DNA of 64,000 nt from Desulfococcus multivorans (lineage in GTDB: Bacteria > Desulfobacterota > Desulfobacteria > Desulfobacterales > Desulfococcaceae). The notes below the pieces were generated by a model, which saw nothing but the letters and a program-made list of their open reading frames with translations, had not been told where the DNA came from and searched no databases. Below, one piece after another: positions 41,819-51,751 of this stretch (positions are counted from its first letter, which is position 1; every line of letters starts with the position of its first letter). The DNA lies in NCBI RefSeq assembly GCF_001854245.1, contig NZ_CP015381.1, positions 584,001 to 648,000 of the forward strand, given 5' to 3'. Made by a program: the position numbers and the translations under genes.

Positions 41819-44800
41819 ATGCCAAAACGAACGGATATCCAGAAAATACTGATCATCGGCGCCGGACCGATCATCATCAGCCAGGCGTGCGAGTTCGACT
41901 ACTCCGGCACCCAGGCCTGCAAAGCCTTGCGGGAAGAAGGCTACGAGGTCATCCTGGTCAACAGCAATCCGGCGACCATCATGACTGACCCGGAAACGGC
42001 ACACCGCACCTATATCGAGCCGGTGATCCCCGAGGTTGTCGCCCGAATCATCGAGTATGAACGGCCGGACGCCCTTCTGCCGACATTGGGCGGACAGACC
42101 GGGCTCAACACGGCCATCGGCGTGGCCAGGATGGGGGTCCTCGAACGCTATGGCGTGGAGATGATCGGCGCCAGCGTGGACGCCATCAACAAGGCCGAGG
42201 ACCGGGACCTTTTCCGGAAAGCCATGAACAACATCGGGCTCCGCATCCCCAGAAGCGGCATTGCCAACAGCATGGCCGATGTCCGCGCCATCGTCGAGGA
42301 GATCGGATTCCCCATCATCATCCGTCCGGCTTTTACGCTGGGGGGGACCGGCGGCGGGGTGGCCTACAATCCGGAGGAACTGGATTTTTACGCCAAGGCG
42401 GGTCTGGATGCCAGCCTCATCAGCCAGGTCATGCTCGAGGAATCGGTCCTGGGCTGGAAGGAATACGAACTGGAGGTCATGCGGGACAAAAACGACAACG
42501 TCGTGATCATTTGTTCCATCGAAAATCTGGACCCCATGGGCGTCCACACGGGGGACAGCATCACGGTGGCTCCGATCCAGACCCTGACGGACCGGGAATA
42601 TCAGATGCTCCGGAACGCCGCTATCGACATCATGCGGGAGATCGGTGTGGATACGGGGGGGTCGAACGTCCAGTTCGCCGTCAATCCCAAAACCGGAGAG
42701 ATGATCGTGGTCGAGATGAACCCCCGGGTTTCCCGGAGCTCGGCCCTGGCCTCCAAGGCCACCGGCTATCCCATCGCCAAGATAGCGGCCAAGCTGGCCG
42801 TGGGCTACACCCTGGACGAACTGCCCAACGACATTACCGGCGGTACCGCGGCTTCCTTCGAGCCCACCCTCGATTACTGCGTGGTGAAGATTCCCCGGTG
42901 GACCTTCGAGAAATTTCCCGAGACCCGTGACTATCTCACGACGGCCATGAAGTCGGTGGGTGAGACCATGTCCATCGGGCGAAACTTCAGGGAGGCCTTT
43001 CAAAAAGCCGTCCGTTCCCTGGAAATCGGACGACAGGGTCTGGGGGCCGACGGGAAGGATGTCGTGGATCTGGAGGGGCGCTTTCCCACTCGCGAGGCGA
43101 TCGAAAAAAACCTCGCCACCCCCAACTCCCAGCGGCTCTTCTATCTGCGATACGCTTTTCTGTGCGGCCTGTCCGTCGAGGATATTCAACGGCTGACCGG
43201 CATCGACCCCTGGTTCCTCCATCAGATCCGCCAGATCGTGGAACTTGAAGAAACCCTTCGGCCGGCAGAGGACGCTCCGGGCGAATACCGTCTCGATCCG
43301 TCGCTGCTTCGCAAGGCCAAGTCGTGGGGCTTCTCGGACATCCAGCTGGCATATCTCACCCGGCGGACGGAAAGAGACATCGAACGCGAGCGGAAAGCGG
43401 CGGGTATCCGTCCGGTTTACAAGCTGGTTGACACCTGCGCGGCCGAGTTCAAGGCTGCGACGCCCTATTACTATTCCACCTACGAGACGGAGAACGAAGC
43501 CCGGGTTTCCGATCGGAAAAAGGTCGTCATCCTGGGCGGGGGCCCCAACCGAATCGGCCAGGGGATCGAATTCGACTACTGCTGCGTGCACGCCTCCTTT
43601 GCCCTTCGGGAGATGGGGGTCGAGAGCATCATGGTCAACAGCAACCCCGAGACCGTCAGCACCGACTACGACACCTCGGACAAGCTCTATTTCGAACCCC
43701 TGACCCGTGAGGACGTCCTTCACATCGTCGAGACGGAGAAACCCTTTGGCGTTATCGTCCAGTTCGGCGGACAGACCCCCCTGAACCTGGCCGTGCCGCT
43801 GGCCGAGGCCGGTGTGCCCATTCTGGGGACCCAGCCGGCGAGCATCGATCTCGCCGAGGACCGGGAGCTTTTTCAGGCCATGCTGAACCGTCTGGGGTTG
43901 AAACAGCCGGCCAACGGCACCGCCGTCAACGTTGCCGAGGCCCGCCGGGTGGCGGCGGAGATCGGTTATCCGGTAATGGTGCGTCCATCGTATGTCCTGG
44001 GCGGCAGGGCCATGAAGATCGTCTACACCCCCGAGGAGCTGGAGGACTTTACCCGTCTGGCCATCCTTGCGTCCCCCGGACATCCGATCCTGATCGATAA
44101 ATTTCTCGAAAATGCGGTGGAGATCGATGTCGATGCATTGTCCGACGGGCGGCGGACCTTCATCGGCGGCATCATGGAGCATATCGAGGCAGCCGGGGTT
44201 CATTCCGGAGATTCGGCCTGCGTACTGCCGCCTCAGGGCATTGAAAAGGCGCTGATTGCCGAAATCGCCGAGGCCACCCGGGCCATGGCGGCGGCGCTGA
44301 ACGTGGTGGGATTGATGAATGTTCAGTACGCCATAAGAGCGGGGAGGCTTTACGTGATCGAGGTCAACCCTCGGGCGTCGAGGACGGTGCCCTTCGTCAG
44401 CAAGGCCACGGGCATCCCCCTGGCCAAGATGGCCACCCGGGTGATGATGGGCATGACCCTCGAGGAACTCGAACTGGGCCCTGAATCGGTCCCCGACCAT
44501 ATCTCCGTCAAGGAAGCGGTGCTGCCCTTCGATCGGTTCCCCGACGTGGACACCCTCCTCGGCCCGGAGATGAAATCGACGGGCGAGGTGATGGGCATCG
44601 ATACCAAATTCGGTTATGCCTACGCCAAGGCCCAGCTTGGGGCCGGTCAGCGGATGCCCACGGAGGGAACGGTCTTTGTCAGCGTTCAGGACCGGGACAA
44701 GGCTGCCGTTCTTCCCATATCGGCCCGATTTCACGAGATCGGTTTCGGAATTCTGGCCACCGACGGCACCGCCCGCTTCCTTTCGGCCCACGGGGTCCCC

Positions 44801-45067
44801 AATACCCGCATCAACAAGGTGTCGGAGGGGCGGCCCCATGTCGTGGATGCCGTCAAGAACGGAGAGATCCAATTCGTCATCAACACGGGCGCCGGAGACA
44901 AAACCCGGCAGGACGGATACCAGATCCGCCGGGCGGCCATCAAGTTCGCCATTCCCTACGCCACGACCATTGCCGGCGCCGATGCCATGTGCCAGGGGAT
45001 TGCGGCCTTGAAGGAGAACCGGATATCCGTCAAGGCGCTTCAGGATCACATGATGGAAACAGCATAA
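41819..45067 (+). CDS. carB: Carbamoyl-phosphate synthase large subunit (CarB)
   Basis: 1082 aa, the normal size. It holds two ATP-grasp halves: the first opens [20 protein letters not shown] with [11 protein letters not shown]; the second opens [20 protein letters not shown] with [15 protein letters not shown]. The C-terminal allosteric domain is present ([20 protein letters not shown]). It makes carbamoyl phosphate with CarA. Palindromic element copy C begins 10 bases after the stop. Confidence 0.97.
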   Translation: MPKRTDIQKILIIGAGPIIISQACEFDYSGTQACKALREEGYEVILVNSNPATIMTDPETAHRTYIEPVIPEVVARIIEYERPDALLPTLGGQTGLNTAIGVARMGVLERYGVEMIGASVDAINKAEDRDLFRKAMNNIGLRIPRSGIANSMADVRAIVEEIGFPIIIRPAFTLGGTGGGVAYNPEELDFYAKAGLDASLISQVMLEESVLGWKEYELEVMRDKNDNVVIICSIENLDPMGVHTGDSITVAPIQTLTDREYQMLRNAAIDIMREIGVDTGGSNVQFAVNPKTGEMIVVEMNPRVSRSSALASKATGYPIAKIAAKLAVGYTLDELPNDITGGTAASFEPTLDYCVVKIPRWTFEKFPETRDYLTTAMKSVGETMSIGRNFREAFQKAVRSLEIGRQGLGADGKDVVDLEGRFPTREAIEKNLATPNSQRLFYLRYAFLCGLSVEDIQRLTGIDPWFLHQIRQIVELEETLRPAEDAPGEYRLDPSLLRKAKSWGFSDIQLAYLTRRTERDIERERKAAGIRPVYKLVDTCAAEFKAATPYYYSTYETENEARVSDRKKVVILGGGPNRIGQGIEFDYCCVHASFALREMGVESIMVNSNPETVSTDYDTSDKLYFEPLTREDVLHIVETEKPFGVIVQFGGQTPLNLAVPLAEAGVPILGTQPASIDLAEDRELFQAMLNRLGLKQPANGTAVNVAEARRVAAEIGYPVMVRPSYVLGGRAMKIVYTPEELEDFTRLAILASPGHPILIDKFLENAVEIDVDALSDGRRTFIGGIMEHIEAAGVHSGDSACVLPPQGIEKALIAEIAEATRAMAAALNVVGLMNVQYAIRAGRLYVIEVNPRASRTVPFVSKATGIPLAKMATRVMMGMTLEELELGPESVPDHISVKEAVLPFDRFPDVDTLLGPEMKSTGEVMGIDTKFGYAYAKAQLGAGQRMPTEGTVFVSVQDRDKAAVLPISARFHEIGFGILATDGTARFLSAHGVPNTRINKVSEGRPHVVDAVKNGEIQFVINTGAGDKTRQDGYQIRRAAIKFAIPYATTIAGADAMCQGIAALKENRISVKALQDHMMETA

Positions 45068-45077
45068 CATGACAATT

Positions 45078-45215
45078 CAACTTTCGACTTTCATGATGGT
45101 AACCGGAAAGAGATGCCGGGAGGATACGGCCCGGGCCCCTTCAGCGGCACTTGAACGAAACCGCGTGGGGCGCGGGCCGTATCCTCCCGGCACCGGCCTA
45201 TGAAAGTCGAAAGTT
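45078..45215. repeat. Palindromic element, copy C (138 bp, internal deletion)
   Basis: Ends CAACTTTCGACTTTCAT and ATGAAAGTCGAAAGTTG. Compared with the 234-bp copies, 96 bp of the centre are missing between two AGCGG direct repeats. It lies between carB and purF and could also serve as a hairpin terminator. Confidence 0.9.
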
Positions 45216-45277
45216 GAGATGACAATATCAATTATTCCTCCCGAGACAAGGTTTCGGGGAAAGCATTTCGGACAAAT

Positions 45278-46684
45278 ATGATAGATGAAAAACCGCGTGA
45301 ATCATGTGGCCTTTTTGGCATTCATAACCACCCGGAAGCGGCCAAGCTGAGCTATTTCGGGCTTTATGCCCTTCAACACCGGGGGCAGGAGAGTGCCGGC
45401 ATCGCCGTGGTCATGGACAACACCATCGCCTCCCACAAAGGGATGGGGCTGGTGTCGGACGTCTTCAGAAACACCCATTTCGAGGAACTGAACGGGGTGA
45501 CGGCCGTGGGACACGTCCGTTATTCCACCACCGGCAGTTCCATCCTCTCCAACGCCCAGCCGTTTGTCGTACACCACCGGAACAAGTCCTACGCGGTGGC
45601 CCACAACGGCAACCTGGTCAACGCCCACAGCCTGAAGCGGGAGCTGGAGGAGTCCGGTTCCATCTTCCAGACCACCATGGACAGCGAGGCCTTTCTTCAT
45701 TTCCTGGTGAGCAACCTCAAATACGGCTTCGAACAGGCCCTGATTTACACGGTTTCCCGATTGAAGGGGGCCTTTTCGTTCATCCTGATGACCAGCCAGG
45801 GAGAACTGGTGGGCATCAAGGACCCCAACGGCTTCCGGCCGCTCTGTCTCGGCAAGCTGAACGGGAGCTATGTCCTCGCGTCGGAGTCGTGCGCCCTGGA
45901 TCTGGTCCAGGCGGAGTTCATCCGGGAGCTCGATCCCGGCGAGATCGTCATCATCCGCGAAAACGGCATCAAGAGTCTGAGGACGCCCACCCCCAGGACC
46001 AGCCATTTCTGCATCTTTGAGTTCATCTATTTCGCGAGGCCCGACAGCACCATCTCCGGCTTGAACGTCTATCAGGTGCGAAAGGCCCACGGCCGCCGTC
46101 TGGCCAGGGAGGCCCCCGTGAATGCGGACCTGGTCATGCCGTTTCCCGATTCGGGAACCTATGCCGCCCTGGGCTACTCCGAGGAGTCGGGCATTCCCTT
46201 CGAGATGGGGATGATCCGCAATCATTACGTGGGGCGGACATTCATCCAGCCAACCCAGAGTATGCGCGATTTCGGCGTTCGGGTGAAGCTCAATCCGGTC
46301 AAGGAACTGCTGAAGGGGAAGGACATCATCATCATCGAGGATTCCATCATCCGCGGCACCACGGTTCGGACCCGGGTCCGGGCGCTCCGGGAGATCGGGG
46401 TCAAGCGGATCCACATGCGCGTCAGCGGCCCCCCGCACCGGTTCCCTTGTCATTACGGCATCGACTTCTCCACCAAGGGCGAGCTGATCGCCGCCAGCAA
46501 GCCGGTTCAGGAACTCAGCGACTTTCTGGGGCTGGACAGCCTTCATTATCTGAGCTTGCGCGGCCTTCTGGAATCCACGGGCATCGATAATCCCGAAGAC
46601 TATTTCTGCAAGGCCTGCTTTGACGGGTGCTACCCGGTCCATTTCGACGAGGATCTCTCCAAGAGCTGCCTCGAGATTCGATGA
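45278..46684 (+). CDS. purF: Amidophosphoribosyltransferase (PurF)
   Basis: 468 aa. The catalytic Cys10 follows a short propeptide (MIDEKPRES-CGLFGIH), followed by YFGLYALQHRGQESAGIAVV. The PRPP-binding motif IIIEDSIIRGTTVRTRVRAL is intact. Cysteines in FCIFEFIYF, RFPCHYGID and FCKACFDGCY fit the four 4Fe-4S ligands of the Bacillus-type enzyme, which are oxygen-sensitive, fitting an anaerobe. It makes phosphoribosylamine, the first purine step. The radical SAM gene follows after 13 bases. Confidence 0.96.
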   Translation: MIDEKPRESCGLFGIHNHPEAAKLSYFGLYALQHRGQESAGIAVVMDNTIASHKGMGLVSDVFRNTHFEELNGVTAVGHVRYSTTGSSILSNAQPFVVHHRNKSYAVAHNGNLVNAHSLKRELEESGSIFQTTMDSEAFLHFLVSNLKYGFEQALIYTVSRLKGAFSFILMTSQGELVGIKDPNGFRPLCLGKLNGSYVLASESCALDLVQAEFIRELDPGEIVIIRENGIKSLRTPTPRTSHFCIFEFIYFARPDSTISGLNVYQVRKAHGRRLAREAPVNADLVMPFPDSGTYAALGYSEESGIPFEMGMIRNHYVGRTFIQPTQSMRDFGVRVKLNPVKELLKGKDIIIIEDSIIRGTTVRTRVRALREIGVKRIHMRVSGPPHRFPCHYGIDFSTKGELIAASKPVQELSDFLGLDSLHYLSLRGLLESTGIDNPEDYFCKACFDGCYPVHFDEDLSKSCLEIR

Positions 46685-46697
46685 AAGGAGCCCCGAG

Positions 46698-47696
46698 ATG
46701 AAACGCACCGTCGCCTTTTCCCGGGATGCCGTCAACGTCTTCTTCCATATCCTGACGGCATGCAATCTCAGGTGCCGGCACTGTTACATCAATCCGGAGC
46801 AGCACGGACGGAACCGCCTGCCTTCGGAGGTTATCGGCACATGGCTGTCAGCCTTTTCGGAAAAAGCCGAATCGGCGAACGTGATCTTCCTGGGGGGAGA
46901 GCCGACGCTCCATCCCGAGCTTCCGACCGTGGTTCGCAAGGCCAGATCCCTGGGATACCAGTCGGTGACTATCGACACCAACGGTTATCTTTTCCATGAC
47001 ATCCTCGACCGGGTGACCCCAAACGAGGTCGATTTCTTCAGCTTCAGCCTGGACGGCGCCACCCGCAAGACGAATGACGGCATCCGGGGGGAGGGCGTGT
47101 ACGATGTCTGTACGTCGGGGATCCGGAGGGCCAGGCAGCGGGGTTTCAACGTAAGTCTCATCTACACCGTAAGCGCCGCCAACATTCATGAACTGGAACG
47201 GATGGCACCGCTGCTGGAAGATCTGGGCATCGACCGCTTCTTTATCCAGGTGATCGGCATCCGGGGAAAATCCGCAGCAAGCCCGGACGGTGTCCTTCAA
47301 GTGTCGCGGGAGACATGGCTCAGTGTGGTGCCGGCGGTTGCGGAGCGTGTGGCCGAACGGGGCATCACCGTTACCTATCCCAAGGTCTTTCTGGCGCCGG
47401 ACGATCCCTTTGAATGTGCCGGGCTCTGCGCGGAAAATTATTTCATTTTCCCCAACGGCAGGGTCTACCGGTGTCCCATATGCGAGGACTTCCCCTACCA
47501 CTCCCTGGTGTTCGAAAACGACCGGCTGACGCCGATGCCCCGGTTGAACGAGGCTGATTTTTTTCAACTGAGAATCCCCGAAGGGTGTGTGATGAACCGG
47601 CTGGTTCAACCGGACAATCTTGCTTATGACGCGGACGGCAGACCCCTCTATCAGGTGGCCTGCTGTATGCTCAAGGAGGAAATTCGGAAGGGATGA
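46698..47696 (+). CDS. Radical SAM protein with SPASM-like C-terminal cysteines
   Basis: 332 aa from ATG 46698 (AAAGGAG before it). The radical SAM motif CNLRCRHC (Cys x3, about 23-30) is followed by FLGGEPTLHPELP (GGE, SAM binding). Near the end CAGLCAENYFIFPNGRVYRC then PICEDF supplies extra cysteines for a second cluster, as in SPASM-type enzymes. The target is unknown; the presence of one isolated gene after purF gives no peptide substrate. A strong hairpin at 47697-47725 closes the transcript. Confidence 0.92.
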   Translation: MKRTVAFSRDAVNVFFHILTACNLRCRHCYINPEQHGRNRLPSEVIGTWLSAFSEKAESANVIFLGGEPTLHPELPTVVRKARSLGYQSVTIDTNGYLFHDILDRVTPNEVDFFSFSLDGATRKTNDGIRGEGVYDVCTSGIRRARQRGFNVSLIYTVSAANIHELERMAPLLEDLGIDRFFIQVIGIRGKSAASPDGVLQVSRETWLSVVPAVAERVAERGITVTYPKVFLAPDDPFECAGLCAENYFIFPNGRVYRCPICEDFPYHSLVFENDRLTPMPRLNEADFFQLRIPEGCVMNRLVQPDNLAYDADGRPLYQVACCMLKEEIRKG

Positions 47697-47725
47697 TGCG
47701 AAAACGTCGATACGACGTTTTCGCA
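47697..47725. terminator. Hairpin between convergent genes
   Basis: Perfect 13-bp arms TGCGAAAACGTCG and CGACGTTTTCGCA with a 3-base loop, between the radical SAM gene (+) and the phasin-like gene (-). No long T run, but it could end both transcripts. Confidence 0.6.
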
Positions 47726-47758
47726 GGATGGCGCTTCAATGGATGATAGGGGGCAACA

Positions 47759-48049
47759 TCATGGGGCCTCGGTTTTCGCATCGGCCGAAGTCGCTTCGGG
47801 ACCCGTGGTACAGGTCGGGACCCAAACCCGTTGCAGGTTTTCACAGCCGGTCTTGTAAATTTTGCCACAGTCCATGACGGCGTCGCCGATTTTTTCGGCG
47901 GCCCAGGCGGTCTGATCCCAGAACTGCGTCGCCAGCTTTTCGGCGCGATTCTGGAAGATCTCCACGGCGTTCAGGGTCGTTTTGAAAGCGGTCTCTTGAA
48001 TTTCCGACCATTCTTTAAACAGACGGGTCGGATCTGTCGGGTGAATCAT
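47759..48049 (-). CDS. Phasin-like small protein
   Basis: 96 aa, helical throughout (LFKEWSEIQETAFKTTLNAV, EKLATQFWDQTAWAAEKIGD), the amphipathic pattern of granule-coating phasins. It is the last gene of the minus-strand PHA set and overlaps the PhaE-like gene by 35 bases. The family assignment rests on helicity and position rather than on a motif. Confidence 0.6.
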   Translation of the reverse strand: MIHPTDPTRLFKEWSEIQETAFKTTLNAVEIFQNRAEKLATQFWDQTAWAAEKIGDAVMDCGKIYKTGCENLQRVWVPTCTTGPEATSADAKTEAP

Positions 48050-48623
48050 TTTTCTCTTCTTCCTCTTCTTCTCTTTTGGTATCGGCTTTGGGATTGGATG
48101 CCGATTTTTCCGTGCTGAAGCATCGACTGAAATCAGTCATCATTTTTTGAAACAGCTCTCCCTGGTTTCTGACGATATCCTGCAGCGGGGCAATGGGGGG
48201 CGATTCCTCCTCCTCCTCCTTTTGATCCTCCAGAAGCATCCGCAGATGCCGGATGGTCTCCTCCTGGTCGCTACATTTCGCTTTGAGCTTTTCGTACTTT
48301 TCAACCAGCGCCAGATGTTCTTTTCTGGAGACGACCCCGGAAAAGGCGAGATAGTCCTGAAAGGAATTTTGAAAATTCTTCAAGGCGTCGGCCCACACCT
48401 TTTGCGCGTCTTCGCTTTTTTCGGGAATCTTGTCAAGGCCGTAGAGTTTCCGGAAAACGGCGATCATTTCTTCAAAGCCGGACCCCGGAGAGGTCGACCC
48501 GGGGGAGGCGGTGATCCCGGGAAAGCCCAGCTTCAGCCATCGCATCAGCTCATCGGTCTGCTTTTTGCTTCTGGCCGCGTTCAGCAGCAGATTGCCCCAG
48601 AATTCCAGAAATTTTTCATCCAT
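48015..48623 (-). CDS. PhaE-like PHA synthase subunit, second set
   Basis: 202 aa. FLEFWGNLLLNAARSKKQTD, then WLKLGFPGITASPGS and a coiled coil (LVEKYEKLKAKCSDQEETIR) resemble PhaE's helical C-terminal half. The tail is very acidic (EEEEEESPPI, then EEEEEEKNDS). PhaE is the activating partner of class III synthases. It is shorter than the PhaE at 51752, and both differ. It follows the minus-strand synthase-like gene by 39 bases, so they probably pair. Confidence 0.65.
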   Translation of the reverse strand: MDEKFLEFWGNLLLNAARSKKQTDELMRWLKLGFPGITASPGSTSPGSGFEEMIAVFRKLYGLDKIPEKSEDAQKVWADALKNFQNSFQDYLAFSGVVSRKEHLALVEKYEKLKAKCSDQEETIRHLRMLLEDQKEEEEESPPIAPLQDIVRNQGELFQKMMTDFSRCFSTEKSASNPKADTKREEEEEEKNDSPDRSDPSV

Positions 48624-48662
48624 GATCGTTCCTCGATTCGCTCCGGCGTCCGCCGTCTCGGG

Positions 48663-50219
48663 TTATGCCAAATCCGATAGCTCCAGGTCGAGGTGAAACC
48701 GAACGGGGCCGCGATAATTCTTCTCTCCAAAGCGGGTATGGAGCGCGCAGGCCGACTTGGGATCCGACCACGAGGTCGCGATGGCCACATGGCCCTTGGG
48801 AAATGCGGATACCTCCGCATCGATATAATCGAGGGGGGCAAGCGCCGTCTCCTTTTCCACGAGATCGTCCCGTTCGCCGTAGCAGATCAGCCATTTGATC
48901 TTTTTTTCCCGAATGTAACCGAAGTTGAGGGGGCGGCCGAAAAGCTTGACGGGGAGGGTACCGTCGGCAGTTATCGGCGTGTTGTAGGACGCGAAGCTCA
49001 TGGCGGTGACCGCAAGGGGCAAGTCGCTTCGTTCGTTCTGGAGCCAGTAATTCAGGGCTGCGGCGGTCTTGCTCACCCTGACCGGCCGTCCGTTCCGGGG
49101 GCTCAGCATCATCAAATCCCTCAGAAAGGCGACTACCGGGGCTTCGGATTCAATGCTCTTCAGCTTGTAAACCCATCCCATCAGATTCCCGTCGGCAACC
49201 TTGTTCCCGTTGGGAAGCGTTTTGGTGCCGTAAGCCAGATCGTTGAAGCGGGTCGGCAGCTCGGCCAGGAAGTTTTTGAGCCCGTGACTTCGGGTGCCGT
49301 CCATGGGGGAGACGCAAGTGATCAGCGCATCCACCAGTCCTTCAAGCCGGCCCGACAGGATGTCGCACACCCCCGAAAAACCGCCCTGGCAGTAGCCGTT
49401 CAGGGTGACCGGCTTGCCGTGGCGCGCCATGATTCTCTCGCAAAAGCGGCGCGTATCCTCGGCATCGTCCTCCCCGGTCATGACCTGGAGGGCCGGGGTC
49501 GTCTGAATGTCTTTCATGATGCGGATATAGGTGGGGATTCCCTGATTGGCGAAACAGTGGGTGTAGCTTTTGTTTTCCCCGGGCAGGAAGGCGAGAATGT
49601 TCGCCCCCAGCACGAAGGGCGGGAGAATGAGTACGGGCTTGCCGTCTTCGCGCATTGACACCGACGGATCGGTGGGCAGGATCTGGTAAAGCATAAAGCG
49701 GTCGGTTTCCGCGATGAGGGGATGGGTCCCCCTCTCGAAATGGAAACCGTATTCAGAAGCAATGTTTCGGATCGCTTCAGGGTAGATCTCGGTAACCGCG
49801 CGAAGCATTCGCGCATGACGCTCGGTGTATTTCTCCATAGGGTTCCCGTCGAGACCGAAAATGGTGTTGACCAATGCGGTGACGGCTTCCGGCATTTCCT
49901 GTTTGAGATACGCGTTCATCATCTCCATTCCCGCGGAAAGGCCCTTGTTGGAGATGTCCAGGTTGAAGGACAGGAGGTCCATGTAGGCCTGAAACGCCTC
50001 GAAAGGCGAGGACATGAGGAGCTTCTCCTGCTCCACCTGCCTGAAATAGTGGGTCGAGATCAGGAAGGGAATCATGAACTCGTTGAGATACCTGGCATAG
50101 CCGGTAAAGTAGTTCTGCATTGCGGTCAAGTGGTTGGCGGCGGCATTGACGTGGGACATCATTTTGTCGACGACATCGGCGTCAATGCAGGTGTCTGACA
50201 TGCGCTTCTCCATGGCCAT
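48663..50219 (-). CDS. PHA synthase-like alpha/beta hydrolase, second and divergent PhaC
   Basis: 518 aa from ATG 50219 with AGGAGAA site. The N-terminal 190 residues are helical; the C-terminal catalytic part has the lipase-like box GYCQGG (Cys277) of PHA synthases, Asp near 451 in YGERDDL and His477 in FPKGHVA, a full Cys-Asp-His set. Sequence around the box and the FVLGANILAFLPGENKSY region is unlike the class III enzyme at 52693. It may polymerise or transfer a different hydroxyacyl chain, or be a depolymerase-like relative. It is flanked by phasins and a PhaE-like gene, so a granule role is likely. Confidence 0.75.
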   Translation of the reverse strand: MAMEKRMSDTCIDADVVDKMMSHVNAAANHLTAMQNYFTGYARYLNEFMIPFLISTHYFRQVEQEKLLMSSPFEAFQAYMDLLSFNLDISNKGLSAGMEMMNAYLKQEMPEAVTALVNTIFGLDGNPMEKYTERHARMLRAVTEIYPEAIRNIASEYGFHFERGTHPLIAETDRFMLYQILPTDPSVSMREDGKPVLILPPFVLGANILAFLPGENKSYTHCFANQGIPTYIRIMKDIQTTPALQVMTGEDDAEDTRRFCERIMARHGKPVTLNGYCQGGFSGVCDILSGRLEGLVDALITCVSPMDGTRSHGLKNFLAELPTRFNDLAYGTKTLPNGNKVADGNLMGWVYKLKSIESEAPVVAFLRDLMMLSPRNGRPVRVSKTAAALNYWLQNERSDLPLAVTAMSFASYNTPITADGTLPVKLFGRPLNFGYIREKKIKWLICYGERDDLVEKETALAPLDYIDAEVSAFPKGHVAIATSWSDPKSACALHTRFGEKNYRGPVRFHLDLELSDLA

Positions 50220-50247
50220 CTTACCGGTTCTCCTATGGTCGTACCCC

Positions 50248-50275
50248 GCATGACGCCGTTTTCGCGGCGTCATGC
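50248..50275 (-). promoter_or_regulatory. Hairpin between phasin and synthase genes
   Basis: 11-bp perfect arms GCATGACGCCG and CGGCGTCATGC with loop TTTTCG, lying in the 65-base gap between the phasin gene and the downstream synthase-like gene. It could lower synthase expression or protect the upstream phasin mRNA. Confidence 0.55.
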
Positions 50276-50284
50276 GCCTTACGT

Positions 50285-50551
50285 CTATTCCGTGTCGGAA
50301 AAATACGCTTCGACCTTCTTGAAATTTTCGTCAACGGCCTCTTTGAACTTCGTGCGGCCATCCTTGTAGGCGTCGATCCATTTCTTGACGGCGGCTTTGC
50401 CTTCATCCGGGAGAAAGGCAGCTTGATCCAGGAAGGCGGTCATCATTTTTTCGCCCTGTTCCTGGAGGGTCGTCATGGCGCTGAAAGAGTTGTCAAAGGT
50501 CGTTTTCTGGAAATCGATCATCTGTTTGAACACTTTTTTTTGATCCATCAT
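50285..50551 (-). CDS. Phasin-like protein
   Basis: 88 aa. FKQMIDFQKTTFDNSFSAMT then LQEQGEKMMTAFLDQAAFLP and KWIDAYKDGRTKFKEAVDEN is a typical phasin helix pattern (Phasin_2-like). It should coat PHA granules. It resembles the next gene upstream (50594-50854): FQKSLFDNTYE against FQKTTFDNSFS, so the two are tandem paralogues. The ATG at 50551 has an AAGGAAAGAATGAC site. Confidence 0.8.
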   Translation of the reverse strand: MMDQKKVFKQMIDFQKTTFDNSFSAMTTLQEQGEKMMTAFLDQAAFLPDEGKAAVKKWIDAYKDGRTKFKEAVDENFKKVEAYFSDTE

Positions 50552-50593
50552 GTCATTCTTTCCTTATCGTATCGGGGTGGTTGGAGAAAAGGG

Positions 50594-50854
50594 TTATTTT
50601 ATATTGTACAGGGCTTCCAGTTTCACGAATCCCTCATCGAAGGCCTTTTTGAATTGATCCCGGGCGGTTTTGCCCATCGTCACCGAGTCGTCGATCATTT
50701 TTCTGCCGTCTTCGGACAGAAACGGTATCTGTCTGAGAAACATGTCGTTCATTTTTTCCGTTTGGTTCTGGATTCGACAGACCGCCTCATACGTATTGTC
50801 GAACAGGCTTTTTTGAAACGTCAGCATCTGCTTGACCGGGATCAAGGTGTCCAT
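50594..50854 (-). CDS. Phasin-like protein, paralogue of the next gene
   Basis: 86 aa from ATG 50854 (GGAGGAGAAAAA just before it). The frame is open upstream, but this start is clearly better. LIPVKQMLTFQKSLFDNTYE, IQNQTEKMNDMFLRQIPFLS and QFKKAFDEGFVKLEALYNIK align with the gene at 50285-50551. It is the first gene of the minus-strand PHA set, divergent from phaR at 51089, so both sets may share a control region. Confidence 0.8.
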   Translation of the reverse strand: MDTLIPVKQMLTFQKSLFDNTYEAVCRIQNQTEKMNDMFLRQIPFLSEDGRKMIDDSVTMGKTARDQFKKAFDEGFVKLEALYNIK

Positions 50855-51002
50855 TTTTTCTCCTCCTTCTTGAGGTTGCAGGAATGATTGAAACGCCGCA
50901 TACAGTTTTGATAATAGCGCGTCGGTTGTTTTTGTCAAGTGGAAATATTGCAGTGCACAAATCCGTAAGGACGCGATTCCTTCCTGGAAAAGAACAAAAA
51001 TA

Positions 51003-51048
51003 TATTGACTTTATTGGAGGTTACTGAGTAAAATAAATAAAGTCAATA
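51003..51048. promoter_or_regulatory. Inverted repeat in the divergent phasin/phaR control region
   Basis: Arms TATTGACTTTATT (51003-51015) and AATAAAGTCAATA (51036-51048) match perfectly, 20 bases apart, between divergent start points. TTGACTTTATT also resembles a -35 box. Possible PhaR operator or overlapping divergent promoters. Confidence 0.6.
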
Positions 51049-51088
51049 GAAAAACATATTGCAATGAAGCATTGATGGAGAAGATATT

Positions 51089-51559
51089 ATGAGCGAAGCG
51101 GAAAAAATTGTCCTGAAGAAATATCCCAATCGCAGGCTTTATGACACCCGGAACAGCACCTACGTCACCCTGGATGATGTTACGGGGTTGATTCGGAGCG
51201 GTCACCAGGTGGAGGTCATCGACCTCAAGACCGATCAGGACGTAACGGCATTCATCCTGACCCAGATCCTGATGGAGCAGACGAAAAAAAACAACAAGCT
51301 GTTGCCGGAATCCCTTCTCCATTTGATTATTCGGTCCGGAGAAAACATTCTCAGCGATTACTTCGAAAAATACCTGGAGCAGAGTATCCAGAATTATCTG
51401 TCCTATAAAAAGAATATGGAGGAACAGTTCCGGCGGTGTCTCGAGCTGGGTATCGACCTTTCAGGTATCGCCGAGAAGACACTGAAGCAGATGACGCCTT
51501 TTCCCCAAACTCCTGAATCCCCCGAAACGGCCGCGCCGTCGGAAAACGGGAAAGGATGA
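51089..51559 (+). CDS. phaR: PHA synthesis regulator (PhaR)
   Basis: 156 aa. VLKKYPNRRLYDTRNSTYVT then LDDVTGLIRSGHQVEVIDLK is the PhaR DNA-binding domain (PHB_acc_N), followed by the ILTQILMEQTKKNNKLLPES region. PhaR represses phasin and synthase genes and binds PHA itself, so genes open when polymer is present. It lies divergent from the phasins with a perfect inverted repeat between. Confidence 0.95.
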   Translation: MSEAEKIVLKKYPNRRLYDTRNSTYVTLDDVTGLIRSGHQVEVIDLKTDQDVTAFILTQILMEQTKKNNKLLPESLLHLIIRSGENILSDYFEKYLEQSIQNYLSYKKNMEEQFRRCLELGIDLSGIAEKTLKQMTPFPQTPESPETAAPSENGKG

Positions 51560-51751
51560 TCCTCTTGTATCGGGACTGATCGTGTCGTATTTTTATGTAT
51601 CCTTCGATTTTCGCGAGGTTGAGCGGGGAGAGGCTGAAGGGGGATTTCGCGGGCATGCCCCGATCCTGCCGGGGGACAGCAGCCTGCCTCCCGTGGCCGC
51701 CCCCCTTCAGCCTGCAGCCTGATAACCCCAACAGAACACTGGAGAGCATGC
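51560..51751. other. Spacer with GGCTGAA-type inverted repeat
   Basis: GGCTGAAGGGGG (51632-51643) and CCCCCTTCAGCC (51701-51712) are 12-bp inverted repeats built on the heptamer unit seen elsewhere. It could form a hairpin between phaR and phaE. Confidence 0.6.

Noticed and set aside
41696-45070. A long minus-strand open frame of over 1,100 codons opposite carB
   Set aside because: It is a shadow of the GC-rich carB gene, whose motifs are complete; the antisense frame has no family pattern and no ribosome site.
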